This document shows positions 57,959-64,000 of a stretch of DNA of 64,000 nt, in pieces. The translations under genes and the position numbers were made by a program. Numbering within the stretch: the first letter of the stretch is position 1; every line of letters begins with the position of its first letter. Source of the stretch: Odoribacter sp. Z80 (GTDB lineage Bacteria; Bacteroidota; Bacteroidia; Bacteroidales; Marinifilaceae); assembly GCF_009935865.1 (NCBI RefSeq), contig NZ_QWEL01000001.1:186001-250000 (forward strand). The letters are read 5' to 3'. Below the pieces are notes generated by a model, which saw nothing but the letters and a program-made list of their open reading frames with translations, had not been told where the DNA came from and did not search any database.

Positions 57959-58429
57959 CTACAATTTTCCACTAATTATCAATCTGTTACCGCTTTGAGT
58001 GATTGAATACGATTTTAAGGGATAAATTTTTGTTTCGGAGTTGAAAGCACTGCCGTAACGCAATGAAAATTCCGTACGGCAAACAGGACATACTGCAATC
58101 TCGCCATCCAAATCTTTCTGACCGAAGTGGGAGGACAGGTCCTCACAATAGGTGCATGTGGCATCCCAACAGGCAAATTCGGTGTCATTCAGCCGAATCA
58201 CAACAATACCGTGTCCATTATATCCTAAAGGCTCTCCGGCAGGCCGGGACAGTGTCAGGTAAAGGGGCTGGCCGGGAACCTGCAAGTGGCTTTCTCCTCC
58301 GACTCCTAAATCAATCTGAGTATATAATGGCACATCCGGAATGACATGCTTATCTGCCAGATTTGCTGCAAATTTTTCACTGCATCCGAACAGTCCCAAC
58401 AGGAACAGAATAAAACCGGTTAATTTCAT
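57959..58429 (-). CDS. Rieske-like lipoprotein with four-cysteine metal site
   Basis: 156 residues. Lipoprotein signal with lipobox LFGC (Cys16). Residues 60-150 follow a Rieske-like order (GIVVIRLNDTEFACWDATC, then CPVCRTEFSLRYGSAFN and YPLKSYSIT). A Rieske centre uses Cys-x-His and Cys-x2-His; here the two pairs are C92-x2-C95 and C114-x2-C117, with Cys87 nearby, so all four positions are Cys. It may bind a rubredoxin-type iron, a four-Cys [2Fe-2S] cluster or zinc. It lies 19 bases after the Xaa-Pro aminopeptidase gene. Role unknown. Confidence 0.72.
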   Translation of the reverse strand: MKLTGFILFLLGLFGCSEKFAANLADKHVIPDVPLYTQIDLGVGGESHLQVPGQPLYLTLSRPAGEPLGYNGHGIVVIRLNDTEFACWDATCTYCEDLSSHFGQKDLDGEIAVCPVCRTEFSLRYGSAFNSETKIYPLKSYSITQSGNRLIISGKL

Positions 58430-58448
58430 GGTGGTGAATTTTCAGGTA

Positions 58449-60224
58449 TCAGATCGGTTTTGTTTTCTCAGCCAGCCAATCTGCTTCCTGTTGGGTTAAA
58501 TAAGGTATAGTTTCTTGGTATACTTTCTTGTGATAGTCATTCAGCCAACGTTTTTCTTCTTCATTTAAAAGTTCAGGGACGAGGGCAGAAGTATCAAAAT
58601 AACAAAGGGTTAATGTTTCAAACCCGTACCATTCTCCAAATTCATTTTGAGTCACCGGCACACAGAGTATCATATTTTCATGCCGGATTCCGTGAGCTCC
58701 CTCTCGGTAAAGTCCCGGTTCATCCGAAGTAACCATCCCCGGACAAATGGGTTGTTTCTTTAAGTCCTGGCGGATAGCCTGCGGCCCTTCATGTACATTT
58801 AAAAAGAAGCCGATGCCATGTCCGGTTCCGTGTCCGAAATTCCGGCAGGCCTGCCAAAGAGGCTGACGGGCCAGAACATCCAGGTTACATCCGCAGGTTC
58901 CTTTCGGAAAAATACATTGACTTAAAGCAATCATTCCTTTCAATACTAATGTATAATCTTCTTTTTCCTGACGGGTCAGGTCTCCGAGAGGAATGGTGCG
59001 GGTGATGTCCGTAGTTCCGTGTGTATATTGTGCTCCGGAATCCACCAGGTATAACCCCCTGGGTTCCAGGATAGCGTCCTGGCCGGGAGTAGCCGAATAG
59101 TGAGGCAATGCTGCATTTTTGCCGTAAGCCGAGATATTCTCGAAACTATCCGATACATATCCTTCATTTTGGGAGCGAAAAGCGGTCAGACATCCGGAGA
59201 CTTCGGTTTCCGTCAATTGGTTGTCTATATTATGATACAGCCAATAGAAGAACTTTGTCATAGCTACGCTGTCTTTTAAGCAGGCTTTCCGAAAACCTTC
59301 TATTTCTTTTTCAGTTTTCAGGGCTTTGGCCAATATGACAGGTGAACTCACCTCTTCTAAAACAAACAGGGAGGTGAGTTTGTGAAAAACAGCATAATTC
59401 AGGCTTGTAGTATCGATACAGAAATGCTTTCCTTTCTCCAATTGCTCAAGAAACAAAAAAAGATGGTGATAGTCATGGATTTCAATATTTGCTTGTCCTA
59501 ACTGTAAGGCTGTTTCCTTACCGACTTTGGACGGTTTGATGAACAGGTGGGACTTTTCCCTTCCGACAATGGCATAACTGATGGCTACTGGATTGTAGGC
59601 AATATCATTCCCACGAATGTTATACAGCCAGGCAATCTCATCCAACGCACTGAATAAGAAATAATCGGCTTTTCTGTCTTTCAGTATATTTTGTATCATA
59701 CCGATTTTTTCCGAAATAGAAGTACCGGTGATTTCAGGAGAAACAGAGAATATCTTTCCTTCTGGAAGAGCTGGACGATCGAGCCAAATTTCACCGATTA
59801 AACAGCTGTTGTCAAACAACTTTATATTTTTTTCTTCAAGTATCGCTTGCAGGTGTTTCCATTCGTTGACGGATGTACAAAAACTGTCGGCTCCGACCCG
59901 GCTGTCTGCCGGTAATACGGAGGCCAGCCATTCCGGATAATCAATGGCATCCGCAATCCGAAGTTTATGGAGCCGGATTCCTGTATCTTGCAATTGTTTT
60001 TCAGCTTGAATAAAATAACGTGTATCCGTCCACAACCCTGCGTCTTCTTTTAAGACCACAACCGTCCCGAAAGAACCGGTAAATCCGGAAATCCATTCCC
60101 GCTGTTGCCAGGCTGCAGGCAAATATTCATTGTTGTGCGGGTCTGTTCCTGATATGATGTAGGCATCCAGGCCCTCTCTTTCCATGAGTTTTCTTAAAGT
60201 AGCCAGTTTTTCCTTAATAGTCAT
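58449..60224 (-). CDS. Xaa-Pro aminopeptidase (M24B family)
   Basis: 591 residues from the ATG at 60224; an upstream start would add nine hydrophobic residues without family support. Three-domain type: two creatinase-like N-terminal domains and the C-terminal pita-bread metallopeptidase. Metal ligands lie in YLVDSGAQYTHGTTDITRTI (two Asp), GHGTGHGIGFFLNVHEGPQ (His), TSDEPGLYREGAHGIRHEN (two Glu). It releases N-terminal residues before proline, in the cytoplasm (no signal peptide). The Rieske-like lipoprotein gene follows after 19 bases. Confidence 0.92.
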   Translation of the reverse strand: MTIKEKLATLRKLMEREGLDAYIISGTDPHNNEYLPAAWQQREWISGFTGSFGTVVVLKEDAGLWTDTRYFIQAEKQLQDTGIRLHKLRIADAIDYPEWLASVLPADSRVGADSFCTSVNEWKHLQAILEEKNIKLFDNSCLIGEIWLDRPALPEGKIFSVSPEITGTSISEKIGMIQNILKDRKADYFLFSALDEIAWLYNIRGNDIAYNPVAISYAIVGREKSHLFIKPSKVGKETALQLGQANIEIHDYHHLFLFLEQLEKGKHFCIDTTSLNYAVFHKLTSLFVLEEVSSPVILAKALKTEKEIEGFRKACLKDSVAMTKFFYWLYHNIDNQLTETEVSGCLTAFRSQNEGYVSDSFENISAYGKNAALPHYSATPGQDAILEPRGLYLVDSGAQYTHGTTDITRTIPLGDLTRQEKEDYTLVLKGMIALSQCIFPKGTCGCNLDVLARQPLWQACRNFGHGTGHGIGFFLNVHEGPQAIRQDLKKQPICPGMVTSDEPGLYREGAHGIRHENMILCVPVTQNEFGEWYGFETLTLCYFDTSALVPELLNEEEKRWLNDYHKKVYQETIPYLTQQEADWLAEKTKPI

Positions 60225-60252
60225 AATTCGTATTCGTAAAATTAAAAGCATT

Positions 60253-60260
60253 CAAATATA
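60253..60260 (-). promoter_or_regulatory. Putative -7 element for the Xaa-Pro aminopeptidase gene
   Basis: TATATTTG on the minus strand fits TAnnTTTG, 29-36 bases before the ATG at 60224. No TTTG at the -33 position. Operator-like repeats begin 38 bases further upstream. Confidence 0.5.
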
Positions 60261-60297
60261 ATAAGAAAATTTGAAAAGGATAGGGGAATACATACTC

Positions 60298-60311
60298 ATT
60301 ACATGTGTAAC
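60298..60311. promoter_or_regulatory. Operator-like inverted repeat 1
   Basis: ATTACA-TG-TGTAAC, five of six bases paired between half-sites. It resembles the two perfect copies at the XRE promoter. Upstream of the Xaa-Pro aminopeptidase -7 element. Confidence 0.4.
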
Positions 60312-60344
60312 ATCGTATTTGAATTAAAGCAAAGAGATGTGTGA

Positions 60345-60358
60345 TTTACATCTGTAAT
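60345..60358. promoter_or_regulatory. Operator-like inverted repeat 2
   Basis: TTTACA-TC-TGTAAT, five of six bases paired, 47 bases centre-to-centre from repeat 1. Confidence 0.4.
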
Positions 60359-60488
60359 TTATTTTACAGAGTATTGTACATATTTCATTTTGTCAAAGGG
60401 TGTGTTTACAAAAATTTACATGTATTAATTTTATTGTATCTATAATAATCACAACCAGATACTTATGTGTAAAATCAAGCTCATTTAC

Positions 60489-60521
60489 TTTAAGAATAAA
60501 GCCTTATGTTTTATTCTTAAA
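60489..60521. repeat. 12-bp perfect inverted repeat
   Basis: TTTAAGAATAAA (60489-60500) is repeated as its reverse complement at 60510-60521, with a 9-base spacer. It lies in the middle of the gene-free stretch, so it is not placed as an end-of-gene terminator. It could be a hairpin in RNA or a protein-binding site. Confidence 0.6.
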
Positions 60522-60778
60522 CCGGTAAAATAAGGGGTGTAGAGGGTATTTGTTTTTATATAACATTGTTATCCAGTATATTAAATATAACTATATAAAG
60601 TATTATATCATGCAAAAACAGAACACGGATAATTAATTGCAAATGGATAAAATATGAATAATCAATATACTATATAATATTAGTAAATAAGTATACATCT
60701 AATTATCTAAAAATGAGATACATACTATGCGTTGTTTTGAAATTCAATTATATATATTACAACTTTAAAGTATATGAT

Positions 60779-60792
60779 ATTACAGATGTAAT
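60779..60792. promoter_or_regulatory. Operator-like inverted repeat 3, touching the XRE -33 box
   Basis: ATTACA-GA-TGTAAT, a perfect 6-bp repeat with a 2-base centre. Its last base is the first T of the -33 TTTG at 60792-60795. Confidence 0.6.
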
Positions 60793-60823
60793 TTGTTTGA
60801 TTGAAGATATTGTATTACATTTG
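60792..60823 (+). promoter_or_regulatory. XRE gene promoter (-33 TTTG, -7 TACATTTG)
   Basis: TTTG at 60792-60795, a 20-base gap and TACATTTG at 60816-60823 match the Bacteroidota -33/-7 consensus in sequence and spacing. Transcription would start near 60830, just before the ATG at 60843. Confidence 0.7.
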
Positions 60824-60827
60824 TAAT
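60814..60827. promoter_or_regulatory. Operator-like inverted repeat 4, overlapping the XRE -7 box
   Basis: ATTACA-TT-TGTAAT, a perfect 6-bp repeat with a 2-base centre, containing the -7 element. It is 35 bases centre-to-centre from repeat 3. Binding here would block the promoter. Confidence 0.6.
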
Positions 60828-60842
60828 GCAAATCATTACTAT

Positions 60843-61262
60843 ATGCAAGAGAGATTCAAGCAACTTTTGGAAGAAAAAGGATTGACAGCAACTCGTTTTG
60901 CTTCAATGATTAAAGTCAATGCTTCTGCGATGTCCCATATATTGAATGGACGCAGTAAACCGGGCTTTGATGTTTTGGATAAAATAGCCCAGGCTTTTCC
61001 TGAACTCAATCTGAATTGGTTGATTTCGGGAAAGGGAACTATGTATGGAGTACCGGTTTCTCCGGTGCAGGAAGTTCTGTTTCAGCCTGACGACGAAAAA
61101 AAAGGAGATAAAGAACATAAAGAAGAGAAGAGTGTTGTACCGGACTTGAAGACTACGGTTGAAGAAGTGGAAATGCCGGTTCAGCAGGCGGGAAAACGCA
61201 AAAATATAAAAAGAATAGTCCTGTTTTTCGAGGATGGAAGCTTTGAAGATTACGAAAAATAG
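60843..61262 (+). CDS. XRE-family helix-turn-helix regulator
   Basis: 139 residues from the ATG at 60843, chosen because the promoter predicts transcription starting near 60830; an upstream in-frame start at 60801 would lie before it. The N-terminal HTH_3 domain is residues 1-60: LTATRFASMIKVNASAMSHI, then LNGRSKPGFDVLDKIAQAFP and LNLNWLISGKGTMYG. A charged linker (DDEKKGDKEHKEEKS) follows, and a short C-terminal IVLFFEDGSFEDYE motif that I recall from other Bacteroidales regulators of this size. There is no ligand-binding domain. It probably binds as a dimer to the repeats at its own promoter. Convergent with trpS. Confidence 0.85.
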   Translation: MQERFKQLLEEKGLTATRFASMIKVNASAMSHILNGRSKPGFDVLDKIAQAFPELNLNWLISGKGTMYGVPVSPVQEVLFQPDDEKKGDKEHKEEKSVVPDLKTTVEEVEMPVQQAGKRKNIKRIVLFFEDGSFEDYEK

Positions 61263-61291
61263 AAATTTCCGTAAACTCCAAAGCCGTAGTT

Positions 61292-62386
61292 TTATTTTCC
61301 ACTGAATTTTTGTACTTGTCCGCGAATCAGTTCCAGGTCATCAAAATAATTGATTTTCATTGCTTTCCTGACTTCGTCTAACGTTTGTGCAGCTGTTTCC
61401 CGTGCCGTATGACATCCTTTTTGCAACATGTCATAAACAGCGGGAATATCCTTTTCAAATTCTTTGCGCCGGTTGCGGATGGGTTCCAGTTCCTCCTGCA
61501 TGATTGCGTTCAGGAATCTCTTCACTTTCACATCCCCGAGTCCACCTCTCTGGTAATGTGCTTTCAATTCTTCCAGATTGGCATATTCCGGTAAATATCT
61601 TTCGAAATGTTCAGTTTTGGAAAAGGCATCCAGATATGTAAATACTGTATTTCCCTCTATACGTCCCGGATCTTCTACTCGCAAGTGATTCGGGTCGGTA
61701 TACATGCTCATTACTTTTTTCTGCAGTTCTTCCGCCGTTTCTGAAAGATAAATGCAATTATTTAAAGACTTACTCATTTTGGCTTTACCGTCTGTTCCGG
61801 GCAACCGGAGGCAGGCAGCATTGTCGGGTAATAAAATTTCGGGTTCAATCAGCGTTTCTCCATAGATGGAATTGAATTTACGGACAATTTCCCGCGTTTG
61901 TTCCAGCATCGGTTCCTGGTCTTCTCCGACAGGAACGGTTGTGGCTTTGAAAGCCGTAATATCGGAAGCCTGACTGATGGGGTAAGTGAAAAAACCGACC
62001 GGGATGGAAGTTTCGAAATTTCTTATCTGAATCTCGGTTTTTACTGTAGGATTTCTTTGCAGCCGGGAAACGGTCACCAGGTTCATGTAATAAAATGCCA
62101 GCTCACAAAGCTCCGGGATTTGCGATTGGATAAAGATAACGGATTTTTTCGGATCCAATCCGCAAGCCAGATAATCTAAAGCTACCTCCACGACATTCTG
62201 GCGCACTTTCTCCGGATTTTCTGCATTATCGGTCAACGCCTGGGCATCCGCCACCATAATAAACACTTTCTTATAACATCCTGAATCCTGGAGTTCCACT
62301 CTTCTTTTCAAAGAACCTACATAATGTCCAATGTGCAACCTACCGGTTGGACGGTCTGCTGTCAGTATGATTTTTTCCTTGTTCAT
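61292..62386 (-). CDS. trpS: Tryptophan--tRNA ligase
   Basis: 364 residues, class I aminoacyl-tRNA synthetase. The HIGH motif is [17 protein letters not shown] and the KMSKS motif appears intact in DGKAMKMSKSLN-like context ([14 protein letters not shown]). The fold includes [20 protein letters not shown] and [19 protein letters not shown]. It ends the pyrK-pyrD-trpS run and starts 2 bases after pyrD stops on the same strand's numbering (pyrD stop 62389, trpS ATG 62386). Confidence 0.95.
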   Translation of the reverse strand: MNKEKIILTADRPTGRLHIGHYVGSLKRRVELQDSGCYKKVFIMVADAQALTDNAENPEKVRQNVVEVALDYLACGLDPKKSVIFIQSQIPELCELAFYYMNLVTVSRLQRNPTVKTEIQIRNFETSIPVGFFTYPISQASDITAFKATTVPVGEDQEPMLEQTREIVRKFNSIYGETLIEPEILLPDNAACLRLPGTDGKAKMSKSLNNCIYLSETAEELQKKVMSMYTDPNHLRVEDPGRIEGNTVFTYLDAFSKTEHFERYLPEYANLEELKAHYQRGGLGDVKVKRFLNAIMQEELEPIRNRRKEFEKDIPAVYDMLQKGCHTARETAAQTLDEVRKAMKINYFDDLELIRGQVQKFSGK

Positions 62387-62388
62387 AT

Positions 62389-63300
62389 TTATTTTATTAA
62401 TCCTATAATTTCTTTGACAGAATGAAAATCATTCTCATCCAGATAATTATTAATTCCGTCTATTATTTTTACCGTAATGGCCGGGTCGATAAAATTGGCC
62501 GTACCGATTTGGACGGCAGATGCACCTGCCAATAAGAATTCAATAGCGTCTGTAGCACACATAATTCCTCCCAGTCCAACAACCGGAATCTTCACGGCTT
62601 TAGCTACTTGCCATACCATACGTAAAGCAATCGGTTTAACACAGGCTCCGCTAAGTCCTCCTGTTACTGTGCTTAATACGGGTTTACGTTTGCGGGCATC
62701 AACGGCCATGCCGAGAAGCGTATTGATCAGGGAAACCGAATCGGCACCTTCTGCTTCGACAGCCAGTGCTATCTCTTGAATGTTAGTGACATTCGGAGAA
62801 AGTTTTACCATCAGATGTTTGTGATATACTTTTCTGACAGCTTTAACCACCTCTGCTGCAGAAGCGCAGCTTGTGCCAAAAGCCATGCCTCCTTCTTTGA
62901 CATTGGGACAGGAAATATTCAGTTCTATGCCCGGTATATTTTCCAGGCTATTGATTTTTTCTGCAGTGGCAGCATAGTCATCAATTGTAGAACCGGAAAC
63001 ATTTACCAATATATTGGTTTTTATATGGTTAATTTCCGGATAGATATGCTCTATAAAGTAATCCACTCCCTTATTTTGTAATCCTACGGCATTCAGCATA
63101 CCGGAAGGGGTTTCTGCCATACGCGGATAAGGATTGCCTTCCCGATGCTTTAGGGTAGTGCCTTTTACGATGAAACCACCCAAACGTTCTAAATCTATAA
63201 ATTCTTGAAATTCAATGCCGTACCCAAAGGTACCTGAAGCAGTTAGAACAGGATTTTTCAGCTCTAAGCCGTTCTTGAGGTTAATATTTAAATCTGCCAT
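62389..63300 (-). CDS. pyrD: Dihydroorotate dehydrogenase B, catalytic subunit
   Basis: 303 residues from the ATG at 63300; longer frames run into pyrK. Oxidises dihydroorotate to orotate with FMN. Class 1B type: the base is the Cys in [20 protein letters not shown]-site motifs include [31 protein letters not shown] and [20 protein letters not shown]. The partner PyrK is upstream and overlaps by 13 bases. Confidence 0.94.
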   Translation of the reverse strand: MADLNINLKNGLELKNPVLTASGTFGYGIEFQEFIDLERLGGFIVKGTTLKHREGNPYPRMAETPSGMLNAVGLQNKGVDYFIEHIYPEINHIKTNILVNVSGSTIDDYAATAEKINSLENIPGIELNISCPNVKEGGMAFGTSCASAAEVVKAVRKVYHKHLMVKLSPNVTNIQEIALAVEAEGADSVSLINTLLGMAVDARKRKPVLSTVTGGLSGACVKPIALRMVWQVAKAVKIPVVGLGGIMCATDAIEFLLAGASAVQIGTANFIDPAITVKIIDGINNYLDENDFHSVKEIIGLIK

Positions 63301-64000
63301 TTCAAATCGTTTATATTGAATACTGGTCCTTCTGTACAAACACATTGATGTCCTTTTTGGGTATCGTTGACACAGCACAAACAAGCACCAATACCACAAG
63401 CCATCATGTTTTCTAAAGAAACTTCACAGTCAATCTTATTCAAATAAGCATACTGTGCAACTGCTTTCATCATGGGAGAAGGTCCGCAGCAAAAAATGTG
63501 TTGAAAAGATTCCTGGAGAAGTGAGTGCTGGGTAGGATACCCCTTTTCTCCATAAGAGCCGTCTTCGGTTGTATAGTATACTTCCGCATATTTTTCAAAT
63601 TCTTCCTTTAAAACGATGTCTTTACTGGTACGGGTTCCGATCAGGACAACAGGTTCCATTCCCTTGTTTTTTAATTCTTTTGCCAGATACAGTAACGGAG
63701 CCACACCAACACCGCCACCGACAAGCAAACATCTGTCACGGCCGGAAGGAATGGTGAAACTGTTCCCTAACGGTAAAACAATGTTCAGGTTATCACCTTC
63801 CTTTAAGGTAGCTAATCTGGCCGTACCTTTGCCTGCGATTTTTACCATTAAATAAAGCAGGCCTTTTTCCCTTTCCACATCATGGACGGAGATAGGACGC
63901 CGCAGGAAAGTGGAGGGAGAATCTTCCACTTTAACGTTTACAAATTGACCGGCTTTGATTTCCGGTAATTCGGGTGAATACAGCACCAACAGAAAGGTGT
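63288..64000 (-). CDS. pyrK: Dihydroorotate dehydrogenase B, electron-transfer subunit (5' end outside window)
   Basis: At least 237 residues; the frame stays open to the window edge ([18 protein letters not shown]), and the start lies outside. The ferredoxin-reductase-like FAD domain shows [10 protein letters not shown] and [19 protein letters not shown]; the NAD domain has [19 protein letters not shown]. The C-terminal [2Fe-2S] cysteines are in [12 protein letters not shown] and [11 protein letters not shown]. It passes electrons from PyrD to NAD+. Confidence 0.92.
   Translation of the reverse strand, partial: TFLLVLYSPELPEIKAGQFVNVKVEDSPSTFLRRPISVHDVEREKGLLYLMVKIAGKGTARLATLKEGDNLNIVLPLGNSFTIPSGRDRCLLVGGGVGVAPLLYLAKELKNKGMEPVVLIGTRTSKDIVLKEEFEKYAEVYYTTEDGSYGEKGYPTQHSLLQESFQHIFCCGPSPMMKAVAQYAYLNKIDCEVSLENMMACGIGACLCCVNDTQKGHQCVCTEGPVFNINDLKWQI

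Larger units (their letters stand above)
60225..60842. other. AT-rich intergenic regulatory region
   Basis: 618 bases without a coding region I can support, visibly richer in A/T than its surroundings. It holds a minus-strand -7 element for the Xaa-Pro aminopeptidase gene, four ATTACA-N2-TGTAAT-like inverted repeats (two near each end), a 12-bp AT-rich inverted repeat in the middle and the promoter of the XRE gene. No RNA gene was recognised. Confidence 0.6.

Noticed and set aside
60801-60842. Longer N-terminus for the XRE regulator
   Set aside because: It would overlap the promoter and operator and use a non-ATG start; ATG 60843 fits the predicted transcription start.

Overview
The window is a stretch of a Bacteroidota (Bacteroidales) chromosome. 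The evidence is the repeated TAnnTTTG -7 promoter element upstream of many genes, start codons in A/T-rich leaders without Shine-Dalgarno sequences, and families largely confined to this phylum: DUF4369/DUF5106, DUF4835 next to recN, DUF2851, a NusB with a long N-terminal extension, an OstA-like protein, and a fused glutamate formiminotransferase/cyclodeaminase. A gut Bacteroidales, possibly related to Odoribacter, is plausible but cannot be proven from this sequence. I see no rRNA, tRNA, insertion sequence, prophage or CRISPR array. Genes are densely packed, and the only gene-free stretch over 300 bases is 60225-60842.

Layout. 1-3.5 kb (minus): a partial DUF4369/DUF5106 thioredoxin-type protein, a TPR lipoprotein and a YgiQ radical-SAM protein. 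3.5-11.2 kb (plus): rimO, a META lipoprotein, bacterioferritin, membrane pyrophosphatase, gyrB and a LOG-type phosphoribohydrolase. nusB (minus) is followed by a plus-strand run: DUF4835, recN, fabI, a DEDDh exonuclease, dnaB, a secreted amidotransferase-like protein and an LTA-synthase-like membrane sulfatase. 21.1-33.4 kb is mostly minus: metallophosphoesterase, fhs, two coiled-coil envelope proteins, and an envelope-biogenesis operon (two PPIase/SurA proteins, MoxR, OstA-like). DUF2851 and a carboxypeptidase-regulatory-domain protein lie on the plus strand between them. 33.5 kb: recQ. 35.4-39.3 kb (minus): a GH110 alpha-galactosidase translationally coupled to queC-queD-queE. 39.4-44.6 kb (plus): a small unknown gene, a hairpin and bioB-bioA-bioF-bioG-bioC. 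44.6-60.2 kb (minus): a Ca2+ P-type ATPase, ftcD and hutI (histidine degradation), then the cell-shape cluster read purH-mreB-mreC-mreD-mrdA-rodA, a Rieske-like lipoprotein and an Xaa-Pro aminopeptidase. 60.2-61.3 kb: an AT-rich regulatory region and an XRE regulator. 61.3-64 kb (minus): pyrK (cut by the window edge)-pyrD-trpS.

How the genes work together. Most of the window is core housekeeping: replication and repair (gyrB, dnaB, recN, recQ), cell-wall elongation (mreBCD, mrdA, rodA), nucleotide synthesis (purH, pyrD, pyrK) and one-carbon metabolism. Fhs and FtcD load tetrahydrofolate, and PurH consumes 10-formyl-THF. Biotin synthesis from malonyl-ACP is nearly complete, but no bioD is present here.

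Most notable observations. The XRE gene has a near-ideal Bacteroidota promoter with ATTACA-N2-TGTAAT inverted repeats at its -33 and -7 elements, and two degenerate copies lie near the Xaa-Pro aminopeptidase promoter. QueE and QueD both have unusual active-site spacing and are coupled to a GH110 glycosidase. A Rieske-like lipoprotein has all four expected ligand positions as Cys.
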